Part shown: piece by piece, positions 51,547 to 60,766 of the stretch
Numbering within the stretch: the stretch's first letter is position 1
Layout of the letters: the number at the start of each line of letters is the position of its first letter
DNA from: Enterobacter sp. Ag1
Lineage (GTDB): Bacteria > Pseudomonadota > Gammaproteobacteria > Enterobacterales > Enterobacteriaceae
Direction of reading: 5' to 3'
Length of the DNA stretch: 64,000 nt
Assembly: GCA_000277545.1 (NCBI GenBank)
Contig: AKXM01000003.1
Coordinates: 22-64,021, forward strand
Position numbers and translations under genes: made by a program
The notes under the pieces: generated by a model
Told to the model about the DNA's origin: nothing
Databases searched by the model: none
What the model saw: the letters and a program-made list of their open reading frames with translations, nothing else

Positions 51547-53748
51547 ATGATGATAACCAAAAAGCAAACGCTTTGGGCGCTCAATCCGTTACTGCTCGCC
51601 ATGATGGCGCCGGCAGTGGCACAGCAAACCAGTGACGAGACGATGGTGGTTTCCGCCAACCGCAGCAACCGCACCGTCGCCGAGATGGCCCAAACCACCT
51701 GGGTGATCGAGAAAGCCGAACTGGAGCAGCAGATCCAGGGCGGCAAAGAGTTTAAAGATGCGCTGGCCCAGCTGATCCCCGGCCTCGACGTCAGCAGCCA
51801 GAGCCGTACCAACTACGGCATGAACGTCCGTGGTCGCCCGCTGGTCGTGCTGGTTGACGGCGTGCGTCTCAACTCTTCCCGTACCGACAGCCGCCAGCTG
51901 GACTCTATCGATCCGTTCAACATCGATCATATTGAAGTCATTTCCGGCGCGACCGCCCTGTACGGCGGTGGCAGTACCGGCGGTCTGATTAATATCGTGA
52001 CCAAAAAAGGCCAGAAGGATACACAGGTAGAGTTTGAGACCGGGATCAAGAGCGGCTTTAACAGCAGTAAAGATCACGATGAGCGCGTCGCCAGCGCCAT
52101 TTCCGGCGGGAACGACCATATTTCTGGCCGTGCGTCAGTGGCCTATCAGAAATTCGGCGGCTGGTTTGACGGCAACGGTGATGCCACCCTGCTCGACAAC
52201 ACCCAGACCGGGTTACAGTATTCCGACCGCCTGGACGTGATGGGTACCGGCACGCTGAATATCGATGAAAACCAGCAGCTGCAGCTCGTTACCCAGTATT
52301 ACAAAAGTAAGGGCGACGACGACTACGGCCTGAACCTCGGGAAAAACTTCTCTGCCATCAGCGGGACAAGCAGCCCGTACGTGAGCAAAGGACTGAACTC
52401 TGACCGTGTTCCGGGCACAGAGCGCCACCTGATCAGCATGCAGTATTCCAACAGCGACTTCCTCGGTCAGGAGCTGGTGGGCCAGGTTTACTACCGCGAT
52501 GAATCGCTGCTGTTCTATCCGTTCCCGACGGTAAACGCCAACAAAAAAGCCACGGCGTTCTCCTCTTCCCAGCAGGATACTAATCAGTACGGCGCGAAGC
52601 TGACGCTGAACAGCAAGCCGCTCGACGGCTGGCAGCTGACCTACGGCCTGGACGCGGACCACGAACGCTTCACCTCCAACCAGATGTTCTTCGATCTGGC
52701 ACAGGCCAGCGCCTCCGGTGGCCTGAACAACCAGAAAATCTATACCACCGGACGTTACCCGGCGTATGACATCAGCAACATGGCGGCGTTCCTGCAGTCC
52801 AGCTATGACATCAACGAGATCTTTACCCTGAGCGGCGGCGTGCGTTACCAGTACACCGAGAACAAGATTGATGATTTCATCGGCTACGCGCAGCAGCAGC
52901 AAATCGCGGCCGGCACGGCAAAATCTGCTGACGCCATTCCTGGCGGCTCCACCGACTACGACAACTTCCTGTTCAACGCCGGCCTGCTGATGCACATCAC
53001 CGAGCGCCAACAGGCCTGGCTGAATTTCTCCCAGGGCGTAGAGTTGCCGGATCCGGGTAAATACTACGGCCGTGGCACCTATGGCGCGGCGGTTAACGGC
53101 CACCTGCCGCTGACCAACAGCGTCAACGTCGGCGCGAGCAAGCTGCAGGGCGTGAAGGTTGATTCCTACGAACTGGGCTGGCGCTACACCGGCGACAGCC
53201 TGCGCACGCAGATTGCTGCCTACTACTCGCTGTCCGATAAGAGCGTGCTGGCGAATAAAGACCTGACCATCAGCGTTGTTGACGACAAGCGCCGTATTTA
53301 CGGCGTGGAAGGCGCGGTGGACTACTTTATTCCGGACACCAACTGGAGCACCGGCGCTAACTTCAATGTCTTAAAAACCGAGTCAAAAGTTAACGGCAGC
53401 TGGCAGAAATATGACGTGAAAGTCGCCAGCCCGTCGAAAGCGACCGCCTATATTGGCTGGGCACCAGATCCGTGGAGCCTTCGCGTGCAGAGCACAACGT
53501 CGTTTAACGTAAGCGACGCGGCAGGCTACAGCATCGACGGTTACACCACTGTTGATTTACTGGGCAGCTACGAGCTTCCGGTGGGTAAACTCAGCTTTAG
53601 CGTCGAAAACGTCTTTGACCGTGATTACACCACCGTTTGGGGCCAGCGTGCGCCACTGTACTACAGCCCGGGCTACGGCCCTGCTTCGCTGTATGACTAC
53701 AAAGGCCGTGGTCGCACCTTCGGCATGAACTACTCTGTGCTGTTCTAA
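51547..53748 (+). CDS. iutA: Ferric aerobactin receptor IutA
   Basis: IutA is the TonB-dependent outer-membrane receptor for ferric aerobactin and cloacin. It has 733 residues with a signal peptide ending PAVAQQ, the TonB box region DETMVVSA, a plug domain with VRGRPLVVLVDGVRLNSSR and GATALYGGGSTGGLINIVT, then a 22-strand-type barrel ending in a terminal Phe (MNYSVLF), as outer-membrane barrels do. It is very close to pColV IutA. ATG 51547 has AAGGAA upstream. It is 122 bases from iucD with a short hairpin between, so it may have some independent expression. Confidence 0.97.
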   Translation: MMITKKQTLWALNPLLLAMMAPAVAQQTSDETMVVSANRSNRTVAEMAQTTWVIEKAELEQQIQGGKEFKDALAQLIPGLDVSSQSRTNYGMNVRGRPLVVLVDGVRLNSSRTDSRQLDSIDPFNIDHIEVISGATALYGGGSTGGLINIVTKKGQKDTQVEFETGIKSGFNSSKDHDERVASAISGGNDHISGRASVAYQKFGGWFDGNGDATLLDNTQTGLQYSDRLDVMGTGTLNIDENQQLQLVTQYYKSKGDDDYGLNLGKNFSAISGTSSPYVSKGLNSDRVPGTERHLISMQYSNSDFLGQELVGQVYYRDESLLFYPFPTVNANKKATAFSSSQQDTNQYGAKLTLNSKPLDGWQLTYGLDADHERFTSNQMFFDLAQASASGGLNNQKIYTTGRYPAYDISNMAAFLQSSYDINEIFTLSGGVRYQYTENKIDDFIGYAQQQQIAAGTAKSADAIPGGSTDYDNFLFNAGLLMHITERQQAWLNFSQGVELPDPGKYYGRGTYGAAVNGHLPLTNSVNVGASKLQGVKVDSYELGWRYTGDSLRTQIAAYYSLSDKSVLANKDLTISVVDDKRRIYGVEGAVDYFIPDTNWSTGANFNVLKTESKVNGSWQKYDVKVASPSKATAYIGWAPDPWSLRVQSTTSFNVSDAAGYSIDGYTTVDLLGSYELPVGKLSFSVENVFDRDYTTVWGQRAPLYYSPGYGPASLYDYKGRGRTFGMNYSVLF

Positions 53749-53756
53749 GCCTCTTC

Positions 53757-53784
53757 CTTGCCCGGCAGTTGCCGGGCAAGTTCA
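53757..53784 (+). terminator. Terminator-like hairpin after iutA
   Basis: CTTGCCCGGC (53757-53766) and GCCGGGCAAG (53771-53780) form a perfect stem with loop AGTT, then TT. It closes the aerobactin operon. Confidence 0.8.
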
Positions 53785-53878
53785 CACGCTTACCCTTCCT
53801 AACAGTTTATCCCTCGACCCGCGTAAAATAGTCTTTTAAAAATAAGGGATATTTTCCTCTCTTATGACCGGAGACGAT

Positions 53879-54898
53879 ATGCAAGTTGGGTTTATTGGCG
53901 TGGGCAGCGTAATAGAAACGGCTTACCTGCCAGCTATTCAGCGACTCGCCCGGCGCGATGTGGTTTGCTATGGGTTTGATCCCGCCCCGCGCTACCGCTC
54001 TGATACCATCACGCTTCTCCCCTCCCTAACCCAGCTTCTGGCGCTGCCGCTTGACCTGGTGTTCATCACCACGTCATCGCTCCAGCATTGGCCGATCCTG
54101 AAGCTGGTGCTACAGCAAAGTTCGCTGCCCGTCGTAGTGGAAAAACCCGTCGCGGCAACGCTACAGCAGTTGGACGAACTGACATCATTCCTGAGCGATC
54201 CGGCCATTGCCGCGCGGGTGCTCGCCCTGGATCACTGGATGGTGAGAACCGATGCGGCACGTTTTATCGACCGCCTCGAAGATATCGACCGTATCGAAGG
54301 ATTCCTGCTGGAGCCCAGCGGGTTTAATGCCGCCGGAGAGCCGATTGCGCTGAATTTTGCCACCGGCGAGCCTGATACTCGTGCGCTGCACCACCCGGAC
54401 GGCGTTATCGTGGACATCGGCACACACGTGCTGGCGATGATGCGCGAAACGCTGATGCAGGCGGGCGCTGACGAAGCGCTGGAGCTGGAGTTGCTGCTTG
54501 CCAAAGACCGGCTCGGCAACGGCATTGTGCCCGGCGATGTCACCACGGCAGAGGGCCAGGCTCTGCTGCGCGGGGAAATGGGCGGCATCCCCTGCGTGCT
54601 GCAGCTGAACAAATATGCCGGGCCCGCCGGGGGGCAAAAAGGTATTAATATCGTGCTGAAAGATGGCAGAGTGATTGCCGTCGACAGACGCGGGGTAAAT
54701 GAAACCCTGAGCGTTGACGACGAGGTAAAACTGGATATCAGCGGGCCGCTGTACGACCGCTGCCTCGGAGAGGTCATTTTTGCCGGTAAAACACTGTTTG
54801 AGCAGGCTCCTGAGACGATTCCCGCCTTAACCCGCCGCAGAATTCAGGAAGTCAGGGTCTTATTGACGCTGCAGCAAACGCTGCGCGGCGAGCACTAG
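53879..54898 (+). CDS. Gfo/Idh/MocA-family oxidoreductase
   Basis: The 339-residue protein has an N-terminal Rossmann domain (MQVGFIGVGSVIETAYLPAI), the family's EKP motif in PVVVEKPVAATLQQLDEL, and a C-terminal substrate domain with GVIVDIGTHVLAMM. These NAD(P)-dependent enzymes usually act on sugars, inositols or similar polyols. ATG 53879 is preferred since GGAG lies six bases before it; the ATG at 53864 is an alternative. It follows iutA on the same strand but beyond a terminator, so a link to iron uptake is uncertain. It is not part of the pColV aerobactin locus or the E. coli backbone as I know them. Confidence 0.82.
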   Translation: MQVGFIGVGSVIETAYLPAIQRLARRDVVCYGFDPAPRYRSDTITLLPSLTQLLALPLDLVFITTSSLQHWPILKLVLQQSSLPVVVEKPVAATLQQLDELTSFLSDPAIAARVLALDHWMVRTDAARFIDRLEDIDRIEGFLLEPSGFNAAGEPIALNFATGEPDTRALHHPDGVIVDIGTHVLAMMRETLMQAGADEALELELLLAKDRLGNGIVPGDVTTAEGQALLRGEMGGIPCVLQLNKYAGPAGGQKGINIVLKDGRVIAVDRRGVNETLSVDDEVKLDISGPLYDRCLGEVIFAGKTLFEQAPETIPALTRRRIQEVRVLLTLQQTLRGEH

Positions 54899-54905
54899 AA
54901 ACACA

Positions 54906-54927
54906 AAACCCGCCGAAAGGCGGGTTT
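54906..54927. terminator. Terminator hairpin between the oxidoreductase and ycfJ
   Basis: AAACCCGCC (54906-54914) and GGCGGGTTT (54919-54927) with loop GAAA, between convergent genes; usable in both directions. Confidence 0.88.
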
Positions 54928-54945
54928 ATATTTTAAGACTCGGCA

Positions 54946-55482
54946 TCAGGCTTTGTTCAGCACCAGCTGGCCTTTGCTGTCCAGCGGGATCTGAGTGCCA
55001 GGGTCTTTATCCATGCGGATTTTGCCCTGCTGATCGCCGATTTTGTAGGTCACATCATAACCGAGCATTTTTTCTGATTTGTCATACACAGTCTTGCAGC
55101 GCTGCTGGGTGGTGGTGTAGGTATCCCCCTCCTGCATCGCGCCCTGCACCTGGTTCCCGGCGTAGCCGCCACCCAGCGCGCCCACGACCGTGGCAACATC
55201 CTTCCCGCGTCCACCGCCAAACTGATGACCAAGGACGCCCCCGGCCACCGCGCCCAGAGCAGAACCTAAAATACGGTTCTCATCCTGAACAGGTTTGCGG
55301 TGCGTCACGGCCACATTGCGGCACTCCTGACGCGGTGTTTTAACCGTTTCCTTGATTGGCGTCGCTGACACCACCTGTGCATACTGGGGACCACGGTCAA
55401 ACACGTTCAAACTGGCTACCGCAGCCACGCCCAGCGCAGCGGCCACGCCAATACCTATACCCGCTAACATTGATTTATTCAC
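54946..55482 (-). CDS. ycfJ: Glycine-zipper protein YcfJ
   Basis: This 178-residue protein of the Gly-zipper 2TM (Rickettsia 17-kDa-like) family has an N-terminal hydrophobic segment (MLAGIGIGVAAALGVAAVAS) and a glycine zipper near residues 70-110 (ALGAVAGGVLGHQFGGGRGK and VVGALGGGYAGNQ). The role is unknown; in E. coli it has been linked to biofilm phenotypes. The start is GTG at 55482 (VNKSMLAG), matching the E. coli start MNKSML, with AGGAGG upstream. It is the right edge of the aerobactin insertion. Confidence 0.92.
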   Translation of the reverse strand: MNKSMLAGIGIGVAAALGVAAVASLNVFDRGPQYAQVVSATPIKETVKTPRQECRNVAVTHRKPVQDENRILGSALGAVAGGVLGHQFGGGRGKDVATVVGALGGGYAGNQVQGAMQEGDTYTTTQQRCKTVYDKSEKMLGYDVTYKIGDQQGKIRMDKDPGTQIPLDSKGQLVLNKA

Positions 55483-55651
55483 AGGACATCCTCCTGACCT
55501 TGTTGTTAACCTAATTTTGCACTGCAGTGACAATATTGAGAAATCAGACAACGGATCAAAAGTGCGGGATCGTGCGGTGAAAACGTGTGTTTAAGACAAC
55601 TCCGAGCAATCCGCCAGGAATATGCCGAATGTTATGCTGCTTCCCGGCAAT

Positions 55652-55680
55652 AAAAAACCCGGCACGGGGGCCGGGTTTCG
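55652..55680 (-). terminator. Intrinsic terminator of ndh
   Basis: AAACCCGGC (55655-55663) pairs with GCCGGGTTT (55670-55678); read on the minus strand it runs into TTTTTT, 15 bases after the ndh stop. Confidence 0.9.
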
Positions 55681-55694
55681 GAAGGAAATAAAAC

Positions 55695-56999
55695 TTAGTG
55701 CAGCTTCAGGCGTGGACGAATCACGCGGTTGATGCTGCCCACCAGCATCATCAGGCCAGTTTTGAAATAACCGTGCAGCGCAATCTGGTGCATACGGTAC
55801 AGGGAGATGTACACGAAGCGGGCGATGCGGCCTTCCACCATCATCGAGCCGCGCATCAGGTTACCCATCAGGCTGCCCACGGTGGAGAATTTGGACAATG
55901 AAACCAGTGAACCGTGATCTTTATAACTGTAAGCTTTGAGCGGCTGGCCTTTCATCTGCGCAAGGATGTTAGTCAGCGCGCGGGAAGCCATTTGGTGCGC
56001 GGCCTGAGCGCGAGGAGGCACGAAACCACCTTCCGGGCGAGCGCAGGATGCACAGTCGCCGATAGCGTAGATATCAGGGTCACGCGTGGTCTGCAGCGTT
56101 GGCTCAACCACCAGCTGGTTAATGCGGTTAGTTTCAAGGCCGCCGATATCTTTCATGAAGTCTGGCGCTTTAATGCCCGCCGCCCAGACCATCAGATCCG
56201 CTTCGATGAACTCGCCGTCTTTGGTGTTCAGGCCATGCGCTTCGGCACTGGTCACCATGGTTTGCGTCAGCACGCGAACGCCAAGCTTGGTCAGTTCGCT
56301 GTGCGCGGCGGCAGAAATGCGCGGCGGCAGCGCAGGCAGAATGCGCTCCCCGGCTTCCACCAGCGTGACGTTCAGCGCTTCGTTGGTCAGCCCTTTGTAG
56401 CCGTAGCTGTGCAGCTGCTTAACGGCGTTATGCAGCTCAGCAGACAGCTCAACGCCCGTCGCGCCACCACCAACGATAGCGATGTTAACCTTGCCGCTTG
56501 CGCCCAGGTTGGCGGAGTATTTCAGGAACAGGTTTAGCATCTCGGAATGGAAACGACGCGCCTGATGCGGGTTGTCGAGGAAGATGCAGTTCTCTTTCAC
56601 GCCAGGGGTGTTGAAGTCGTTGGAGGTGCTCCCCAGCGCCATCACCAGCGTGTCGTATGGCAGCTTGCGCTCAGGCACCAGCAGCTCGCCCTTTTCATCG
56701 CGCAGTTCGGCGATGGTCAGCGTTTTGCTTTCGCGGTTGATATCCACCACGGAACCCAGCTGGAACTGGAAATGATGATTGCGCGCGTGGGCCAGGTAGC
56801 TCAGCGCATCCACGCCTTCATCCAGCGAACCGGTAGCCACTTCATGCAGCAGCGGTTTCCACAGGTGGCTGTGGTTACGGTCGACGAGCGTAATTTTGGC
56901 TTTTTTGCCACGCCCCAGTTTTTTACCCAACTGAGTCGCCAGCTCCAGACCACCAGCGCCGCCGCCAACAATCACTATTTTTTTCAATGGTGTAGTCAA
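55695..56999 (-). CDS. ndh: NADH dehydrogenase II
   Basis: Ndh is the single-subunit, non-proton-pumping NADH:quinone oxidoreductase of the inner membrane. The 434 residues have the FAD motif [19 protein letters not shown] at the N-terminus, the NADH motif [20 protein letters not shown] (about 170-190), the second FAD motif [10 protein letters not shown] and an amphipathic C-terminus for membrane contact. The upstream region has an FNR palindrome, in line with its known anaerobic repression. Confidence 0.97.
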   Translation of the reverse strand: MTTPLKKIVIVGGGAGGLELATQLGKKLGRGKKAKITLVDRNHSHLWKPLLHEVATGSLDEGVDALSYLAHARNHHFQFQLGSVVDINRESKTLTIAELRDEKGELLVPERKLPYDTLVMALGSTSNDFNTPGVKENCIFLDNPHQARRFHSEMLNLFLKYSANLGASGKVNIAIVGGGATGVELSAELHNAVKQLHSYGYKGLTNEALNVTLVEAGERILPALPPRISAAAHSELTKLGVRVLTQTMVTSAEAHGLNTKDGEFIEADLMVWAAGIKAPDFMKDIGGLETNRINQLVVEPTLQTTRDPDIYAIGDCASCARPEGGFVPPRAQAAHQMASRALTNILAQMKGQPLKAYSYKDHGSLVSLSKFSTVGSLMGNLMRGSMMVEGRIARFVYISLYRMHQIALHGYFKTGLMMLVGSINRVIRPRLKLH

Positions 57000-57134
57000 C
57001 TTGACCCCCCTAAAATATTAACCAATTGTTAATTAAAAGTTATCTAAATAACCTTTAATTAACAAAGGGTTACTGCACGTTTAACGCCAAACTTTATCGA
57101 GAATAACATGAAGGGTGCATTGGTCATACCAAAA

Positions 57135-57148
57135 TTGATGTACATCAA
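57135..57148. promoter_or_regulatory. FNR box upstream of ndh
   Basis: TTGATGTACATCAA is a perfect TTGAT-N4-ATCAA FNR palindrome, 136 bases before the ndh start codon. E. coli ndh also has upstream FNR sites that repress it without oxygen. Confidence 0.85.
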
Positions 57149-57170
57149 TTTTTATGCCGAAAAGATAAAC

Positions 57171-57195
57171 AAAAAGGCCAGCGCGAGGCTGGCCA
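57171..57195 (-). terminator. Terminator of the hinT-ycfP gene run
   Basis: GGCCAGC (57176-57182) pairs with GCTGGCC (57188-57194); on the minus strand the stem is followed by TTTTTG. It lies beyond the ERIC element, so the ERIC would be transcribed in the ycfP 3' UTR. Confidence 0.8.
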
Positions 57196-57211
57196 TGACA
57201 TTTTCCCTAAA

Positions 57212-57321
57212 TAATTCGAGTTGCAGGACGGCGGCAAAGCTGAGAAACCCCAGGAGCATAGCTAACTATGTGACTGGGGTGAGCAGGTGCAGCCAACACA
57301 CCTGCGGCTTGAAGTATGACG
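57212..57321. repeat. ERIC element (IRU)
   Basis: This is a 110-bp enterobacterial repetitive intergenic consensus element. Its hallmark blocks are AACCCCAGGAGCATAGCTAA, ATGTGACTGGGGTGAGCA and CACCTGCGGCTTGAAGTATG, with the left end TTCGAGTTGCAGG. It is complete or nearly so, with a central CCCCAG/CTGGGG inverted repeat. Confidence 0.93.
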
Positions 57322-57328
57322 GGAAAAT

Positions 57329-57871
57329 TTAGCCCAGGGTTTTAAAGGCTTTAATGCGTTGCAAATGCCGGGAGATATTTTTGAATTTGTGGGTTTGCTG
57401 CTCGTCCCAGACGATTTCATAGTAGTGATGCAGCGCTTCAGCCGTACGCCGGTTGTCCAGCGCTTCGTCGTTGCGCGAGAGAATAGCCAGGCAGCGATCG
57501 CGGTTCTTCTCACGGAAGTTTGGCACGCACTTGGTGGTGATATCCGCGTACTCTTCCGGCCTGTCGATCTTCCCTTCCATGTTTTCATGGGGGTAAAGGT
57601 TCGGGTTAAAAATAACCTGCCGCATATCGCAGAGAAAACCAATGCGCTCCGCCCAGAATCCGCCGAGACCCACGCCGCAAATTAAGGGACGTTCGTCGTC
57701 GGTAAGCTGCTGCATCTTGTCGACTTCCTTCAGCAGATGCTGCATGTCGTGCTTCGGATGCAGCGTGCTGTAGCTGATCAGCCGCACGTCGGGATCGATA
57801 AACTGAAGCTGCAGCACTTTTTCATGGTTTCCGGGACTGTTTGAGTCAAAACCGTGCAAATAGATTATCAT
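57329..57871 (-). CDS. ycfP: YqiA/YcfP-family alpha/beta hydrolase fold protein
   Basis: The 180-residue protein [20 protein letters not shown] belongs to the UPF0227/YcfP family. The fold is esterase-like, with a nucleophile-elbow-like [14 protein letters not shown] in which the usual catalytic Ser is replaced by Leu, so it may not be an active esterase. Its function is unknown. It is the last gene of the minus-strand run hinT-ycfL-lpoB-thiK-nagZ-ycfP. Confidence 0.93.
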   Translation of the reverse strand: MIIYLHGFDSNSPGNHEKVLQLQFIDPDVRLISYSTLHPKHDMQHLLKEVDKMQQLTDDERPLICGVGLGGFWAERIGFLCDMRQVIFNPNLYPHENMEGKIDRPEEYADITTKCVPNFREKNRDRCLAILSRNDEALDNRRTAEALHHYYEIVWDEQQTHKFKNISRHLQRIKAFKTLG

Positions 57872-57892
57872 GGCATCCTCATTACCTGAATA

Positions 57893-58915
57893 TTAGCCCG
57901 CCTTATGCGCCTGCCACTGCTCGTGCAGCGCTTCCAGCTGCTGGTTCACCTGCTTCCAGCGATCGGATGAACGCAGCTCATCGCGGGTAAATGACCCTTT
58001 ATGATACAAACCTGTAACACGCTCTGCTTTGACCGGCGACAGGTTATCAAGCACGCTCACCGCCCCTTTACGATTATTGCAGACGAGGATCATATCGCAA
58101 CCGGCGTCCAGCGATGCCTGACCGCGTTCGGCATAACTGCCCATGATAGCCGCGCCTTCCATCGACAAATCATCGGAGAAAATCACACCATTAAAGCCCA
58201 GTTCGCCGCGCAGGACCGTTTTTAGCCAATACTCAGAGCCGCTAGCCGGACGCGGATCGACTTCATCATAGATAACGTGGGCAGGCATGATGGCATCCAG
58301 CTTATTCTCGCGAATCAGTGAGGCAAAAATGCGCATGTCATGCTCGCGGATTTCCGCCTTCGGGCGCGGGTCGTGCGGGGTTTCTTTGTGCGAGTCGGCG
58401 GTGACCGCCCCGTGGCCAGGGAAGTGTTTACCGGTGGTTTTCATGCCCGCAGCATGCATCCCGTCGATAAAACGCGTGGCCATTGCCAGCGCTTTGGCCG
58501 GATCTTCATGGTAAGAACGTTCCCCAATGGCCGCGCTGATGTGCCCGATATCCAGCACCGGCGCAAAGCTGATGTCGATATCCATGGCGATCATTTCGCT
58601 CGCCATCAGCCAGCCAGCTTCAGCCGCCAGCTTGCCGCCCTCTTCCAGGCCGCGGAGTGCCGCAAAAGATTGTGCCGCAGGCAGACGGGTAAACCCTTCG
58701 CGGAAGCGCTGCACGCGGCCGCCTTCCTGATCGACGGCAACAACCAGACGATGGTGCGAAGCTTCACGGATCTGGCGCACCAGTTCACGTAGCTGCTCCG
58801 GGTCGTGGTAGTTGCGGGTAAAAAGAATCAAACCGCCCACCAGCGGGTGCTGCAAAATTTCACGCTCTTCCGCATCCAGCTCGAAGCCGGCCACATCCAA
58901 CATTACTGGGCCCAC
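57893..58915 (-). CDS. nagZ: Beta-N-acetylhexosaminidase NagZ
   Basis: NagZ removes GlcNAc from anhydro-muropeptides in the cytoplasm during murein recycling, making the signals that induce AmpC in species that carry it. It is a GH3 enzyme of 340 residues with the substrate motif [18 protein letters not shown], the catalytic Asp in [12 protein letters not shown], and [13 protein letters not shown]. The start is GTG at 58915 (VGPVMLDV), where AGGAGAG provides a ribosome site; E. coli begins MGPVMLDV at the same place. It overlaps thiK by 13 bases. Confidence 0.95.
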   Translation of the reverse strand: MGPVMLDVAGFELDAEEREILQHPLVGGLILFTRNYHDPEQLRELVRQIREASHHRLVVAVDQEGGRVQRFREGFTRLPAAQSFAALRGLEEGGKLAAEAGWLMASEMIAMDIDISFAPVLDIGHISAAIGERSYHEDPAKALAMATRFIDGMHAAGMKTTGKHFPGHGAVTADSHKETPHDPRPKAEIREHDMRIFASLIRENKLDAIMPAHVIYDEVDPRPASGSEYWLKTVLRGELGFNGVIFSDDLSMEGAAIMGSYAERGQASLDAGCDMILVCNNRKGAVSVLDNLSPVKAERVTGLYHKGSFTRDELRSSDRWKQVNQQLEALHEQWQAHKAG

Positions 58916-59763
58916 AATACTCTCTCCTGATGTTTGCTCGCCCGCAGCGCGCGCCACGCGTCGTCTGCCAGCGTAATAAAATGTTGCTCCCCGGTTTGCC
59001 GCCAGCGGCATTCATACCAGGACGCCATAAGTAACGCTATCCACGGCCGCCAGCGCGCAACCTGGCGATTGAGGACGTCAAGGCTGAGTGAAGCCTGGGC
59101 AGCATACAACTCCAGCAGCGCTTTACTGTCGACGGTGTTTGCCGCCAGCACGGCGGCCAGCTCCAGCGCAATATCGCCATCCCCGGCGTATTCCCAGTCA
59201 ATAAGCCCCAGGCGATTGCCCGATTGCCGCACCAGATTTCCCGCGTGAACATCCATATGCAGAGGGGCCAGCCGCAGAGGCCTGGGCTCCTGACGCCGCT
59301 TCAGGCGCTTTAATTCACGCAGCCAGGTCAGGGTTCGCCTGTTTGGGTCGCTTTCCTGCCAGTAAAACTCAAGCAGCGGAGCCAGGCTTATGCGCCAGCC
59401 GAACGGTTTCTGCCGGTGAAGATAATACAATAAGCCCGTTAATTCAGTGAGCGGGGCCAGGTTCGGCAAAACCTCGCCGTCAAGCCAGCGGGTGAACAGC
59501 CAGCCTTCCGCCAGACACCAGGGCTCGGGCGCGATGCCGACGGGCAACTGCCTGAGCGCGCGATGATGCCGCCGAAGGGAAATCCCCGGCAAGCGCTGTT
59601 CGGGCAGCTTTCTTGCCGTAAAGCTGCCGGCTTCTGTCTCTACGCGGTAGCTTGTGCCGCTCAGTCCCTCGAGCGCAGAAACACAACCGGCGGCCTGAGC
59701 CGCCGGAAGGTATCGAGTCACTGCCGCATCGAGCGATGCTTTAGTTGGTTTGCTGAACAGCAC
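58903..59763 (-). CDS. thiK: Thiamine kinase ThiK
   Basis: ThiK phosphorylates thiamine in salvage. The 286 residues carry the APH-family catalytic motif [12 protein letters not shown] and the metal motif [17 protein letters not shown]. The N-terminal third is less conserved than the rest compared with E. coli. The start is a GTG at 59763, inside the lpoB 3' end (23-base overlap), so it is probably coupled; no other in-frame start fits better. Confidence 0.9.
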   Translation of the reverse strand: MLFSKPTKASLDAAVTRYLPAAQAAGCVSALEGLSGTSYRVETEAGSFTARKLPEQRLPGISLRRHHRALRQLPVGIAPEPWCLAEGWLFTRWLDGEVLPNLAPLTELTGLLYYLHRQKPFGWRISLAPLLEFYWQESDPNRRTLTWLRELKRLKRRQEPRPLRLAPLHMDVHAGNLVRQSGNRLGLIDWEYAGDGDIALELAAVLAANTVDSKALLELYAAQASLSLDVLNRQVARWRPWIALLMASWYECRWRQTGEQHFITLADDAWRALRASKHQERVLWAQ

Positions 59764-60382
59764 CGCTACCCGACCAGATGATTTCGCCAGTTTGCACCAG
59801 CATCAGCTGCATTTTCAGCGTGGGCGTGTTCACGTTGCCGCTGGCGTTGGTGTAAAGCACGTACTGGGCGCCGGTGTTACGCGCAATGCCAATCGCTTTG
59901 CTTCGCGTACCTAAGCTGTCCTGCGGGGAAAGCCCAAGCTGCTGCTTAGCCATCGAGAGCTGCTGCGCAGAAACCAGCGTGAACTTGTTGTTGTTGGCCA
60001 GCGCGCCGCGCAAGGCTTCAGTCGCGCTGCTGGTTTGCAGGCTGCCATTGGTGCGGTTGTTGACGCTGTCCACCAGCAACACGCTACCCGGCGTCACGCC
60101 ATCCGCCTGCAGCATTTTGCTGACCATCGGCTGCATGGCACTGTTCCAGTCATAGGTGCGAACCTTAGGCTGAGGCGGAATAGTAGGCTCTGGTTGTTCC
60201 ACAGGGCCAGGCTGCGTCGGCACGGTCGGTACCGTTGGCACGGTAGGCTCCGGCTGAGCAGGCTGCTCTGTGCCAGGTTTAACTTCTTCTACCGGGGCAG
60301 GCTGTTCGCCGCGATTAATACACCCGGTCAGGATCAGCGCCACCGCAGTGACGGCCAGATAACGATGAAGTCCCCTAATCAA
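59741..60382 (-). CDS. lpoB: Penicillin-binding protein activator LpoB
   Basis: LpoB is an outer-membrane lipoprotein that reaches through the periplasm to activate PBP1b. The 213 residues have a lipobox LILTGC, a long Pro-rich linker with PTVPTVPTVPTQPGP, and the folded C-terminal domain (DWNSAMQPMVSKML ... [11 protein letters not shown]). The start is TTG at 60382 in a TTGA overlap with the ycfL stop. AAGGAG lies seven bases upstream, and no ATG or GTG precedes the signal peptide in frame. Confidence 0.93.
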   Translation of the reverse strand: MIRGLHRYLAVTAVALILTGCINRGEQPAPVEEVKPGTEQPAQPEPTVPTVPTVPTQPGPVEQPEPTIPPQPKVRTYDWNSAMQPMVSKMLQADGVTPGSVLLVDSVNNRTNGSLQTSSATEALRGALANNNKFTLVSAQQLSMAKQQLGLSPQDSLGTRSKAIGIARNTGAQYVLYTNASGNVNTPTLKMQLMLVQTGEIIWSGSGAVQQTN

Positions 60383-60762
60383 AATTCGCTCCTTACAGAG
60401 AGAGAAAGACGTACTTTTTTGGCTCCCGGCCAGGCTGCAGTCGATTCAATACGCTGCGAAGACTGCCCCGGGAGGGTAACGGTACGCACTTGCTCAAGCG
60501 GGTGGATTTCCAGCCCTTTTTTGTCGTACCAGTAGAAACGGTAGTACAGCGTGACCGGCTTATGCTGCTCATTATACAGCGATGATTCGGCCACCGTGGC
60601 ACCATTCTGTTGAGAGATATCCGGTTTTTCCGCGCTAATCCCGGCCGCCAGCACCGCAGATTCCATGACCAGGGTTTGGTCGTTGTTCACCGGAATGGCG
60701 GGGCTAGAGCTACAGCCCGCCACCAGCAGCAGCGCTAACAGACTCAGGGAAAAGCGCGACAT
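60379..60762 (-). CDS. ycfL: Lipoprotein YcfL
   Basis: This 127-residue lipoprotein of the YcfL (DUF1425) family has signal peptide MSRFSLSLLALLLVAGC with lipobox VAGC, and the family's YYRFYWYDKKGLEI motif. Function is unknown; it always lies beside lpoB. ATG 60762 is four bases after the hinT stop. Confidence 0.93.
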   Translation of the reverse strand: MSRFSLSLLALLLVAGCSSSPAIPVNNDQTLVMESAVLAAGISAEKPDISQQNGATVAESSLYNEQHKPVTLYYRFYWYDKKGLEIHPLEQVRTVTLPGQSSQRIESTAAWPGAKKVRLSLSVRSEF

Positions 60763-60766
60763 AGGA

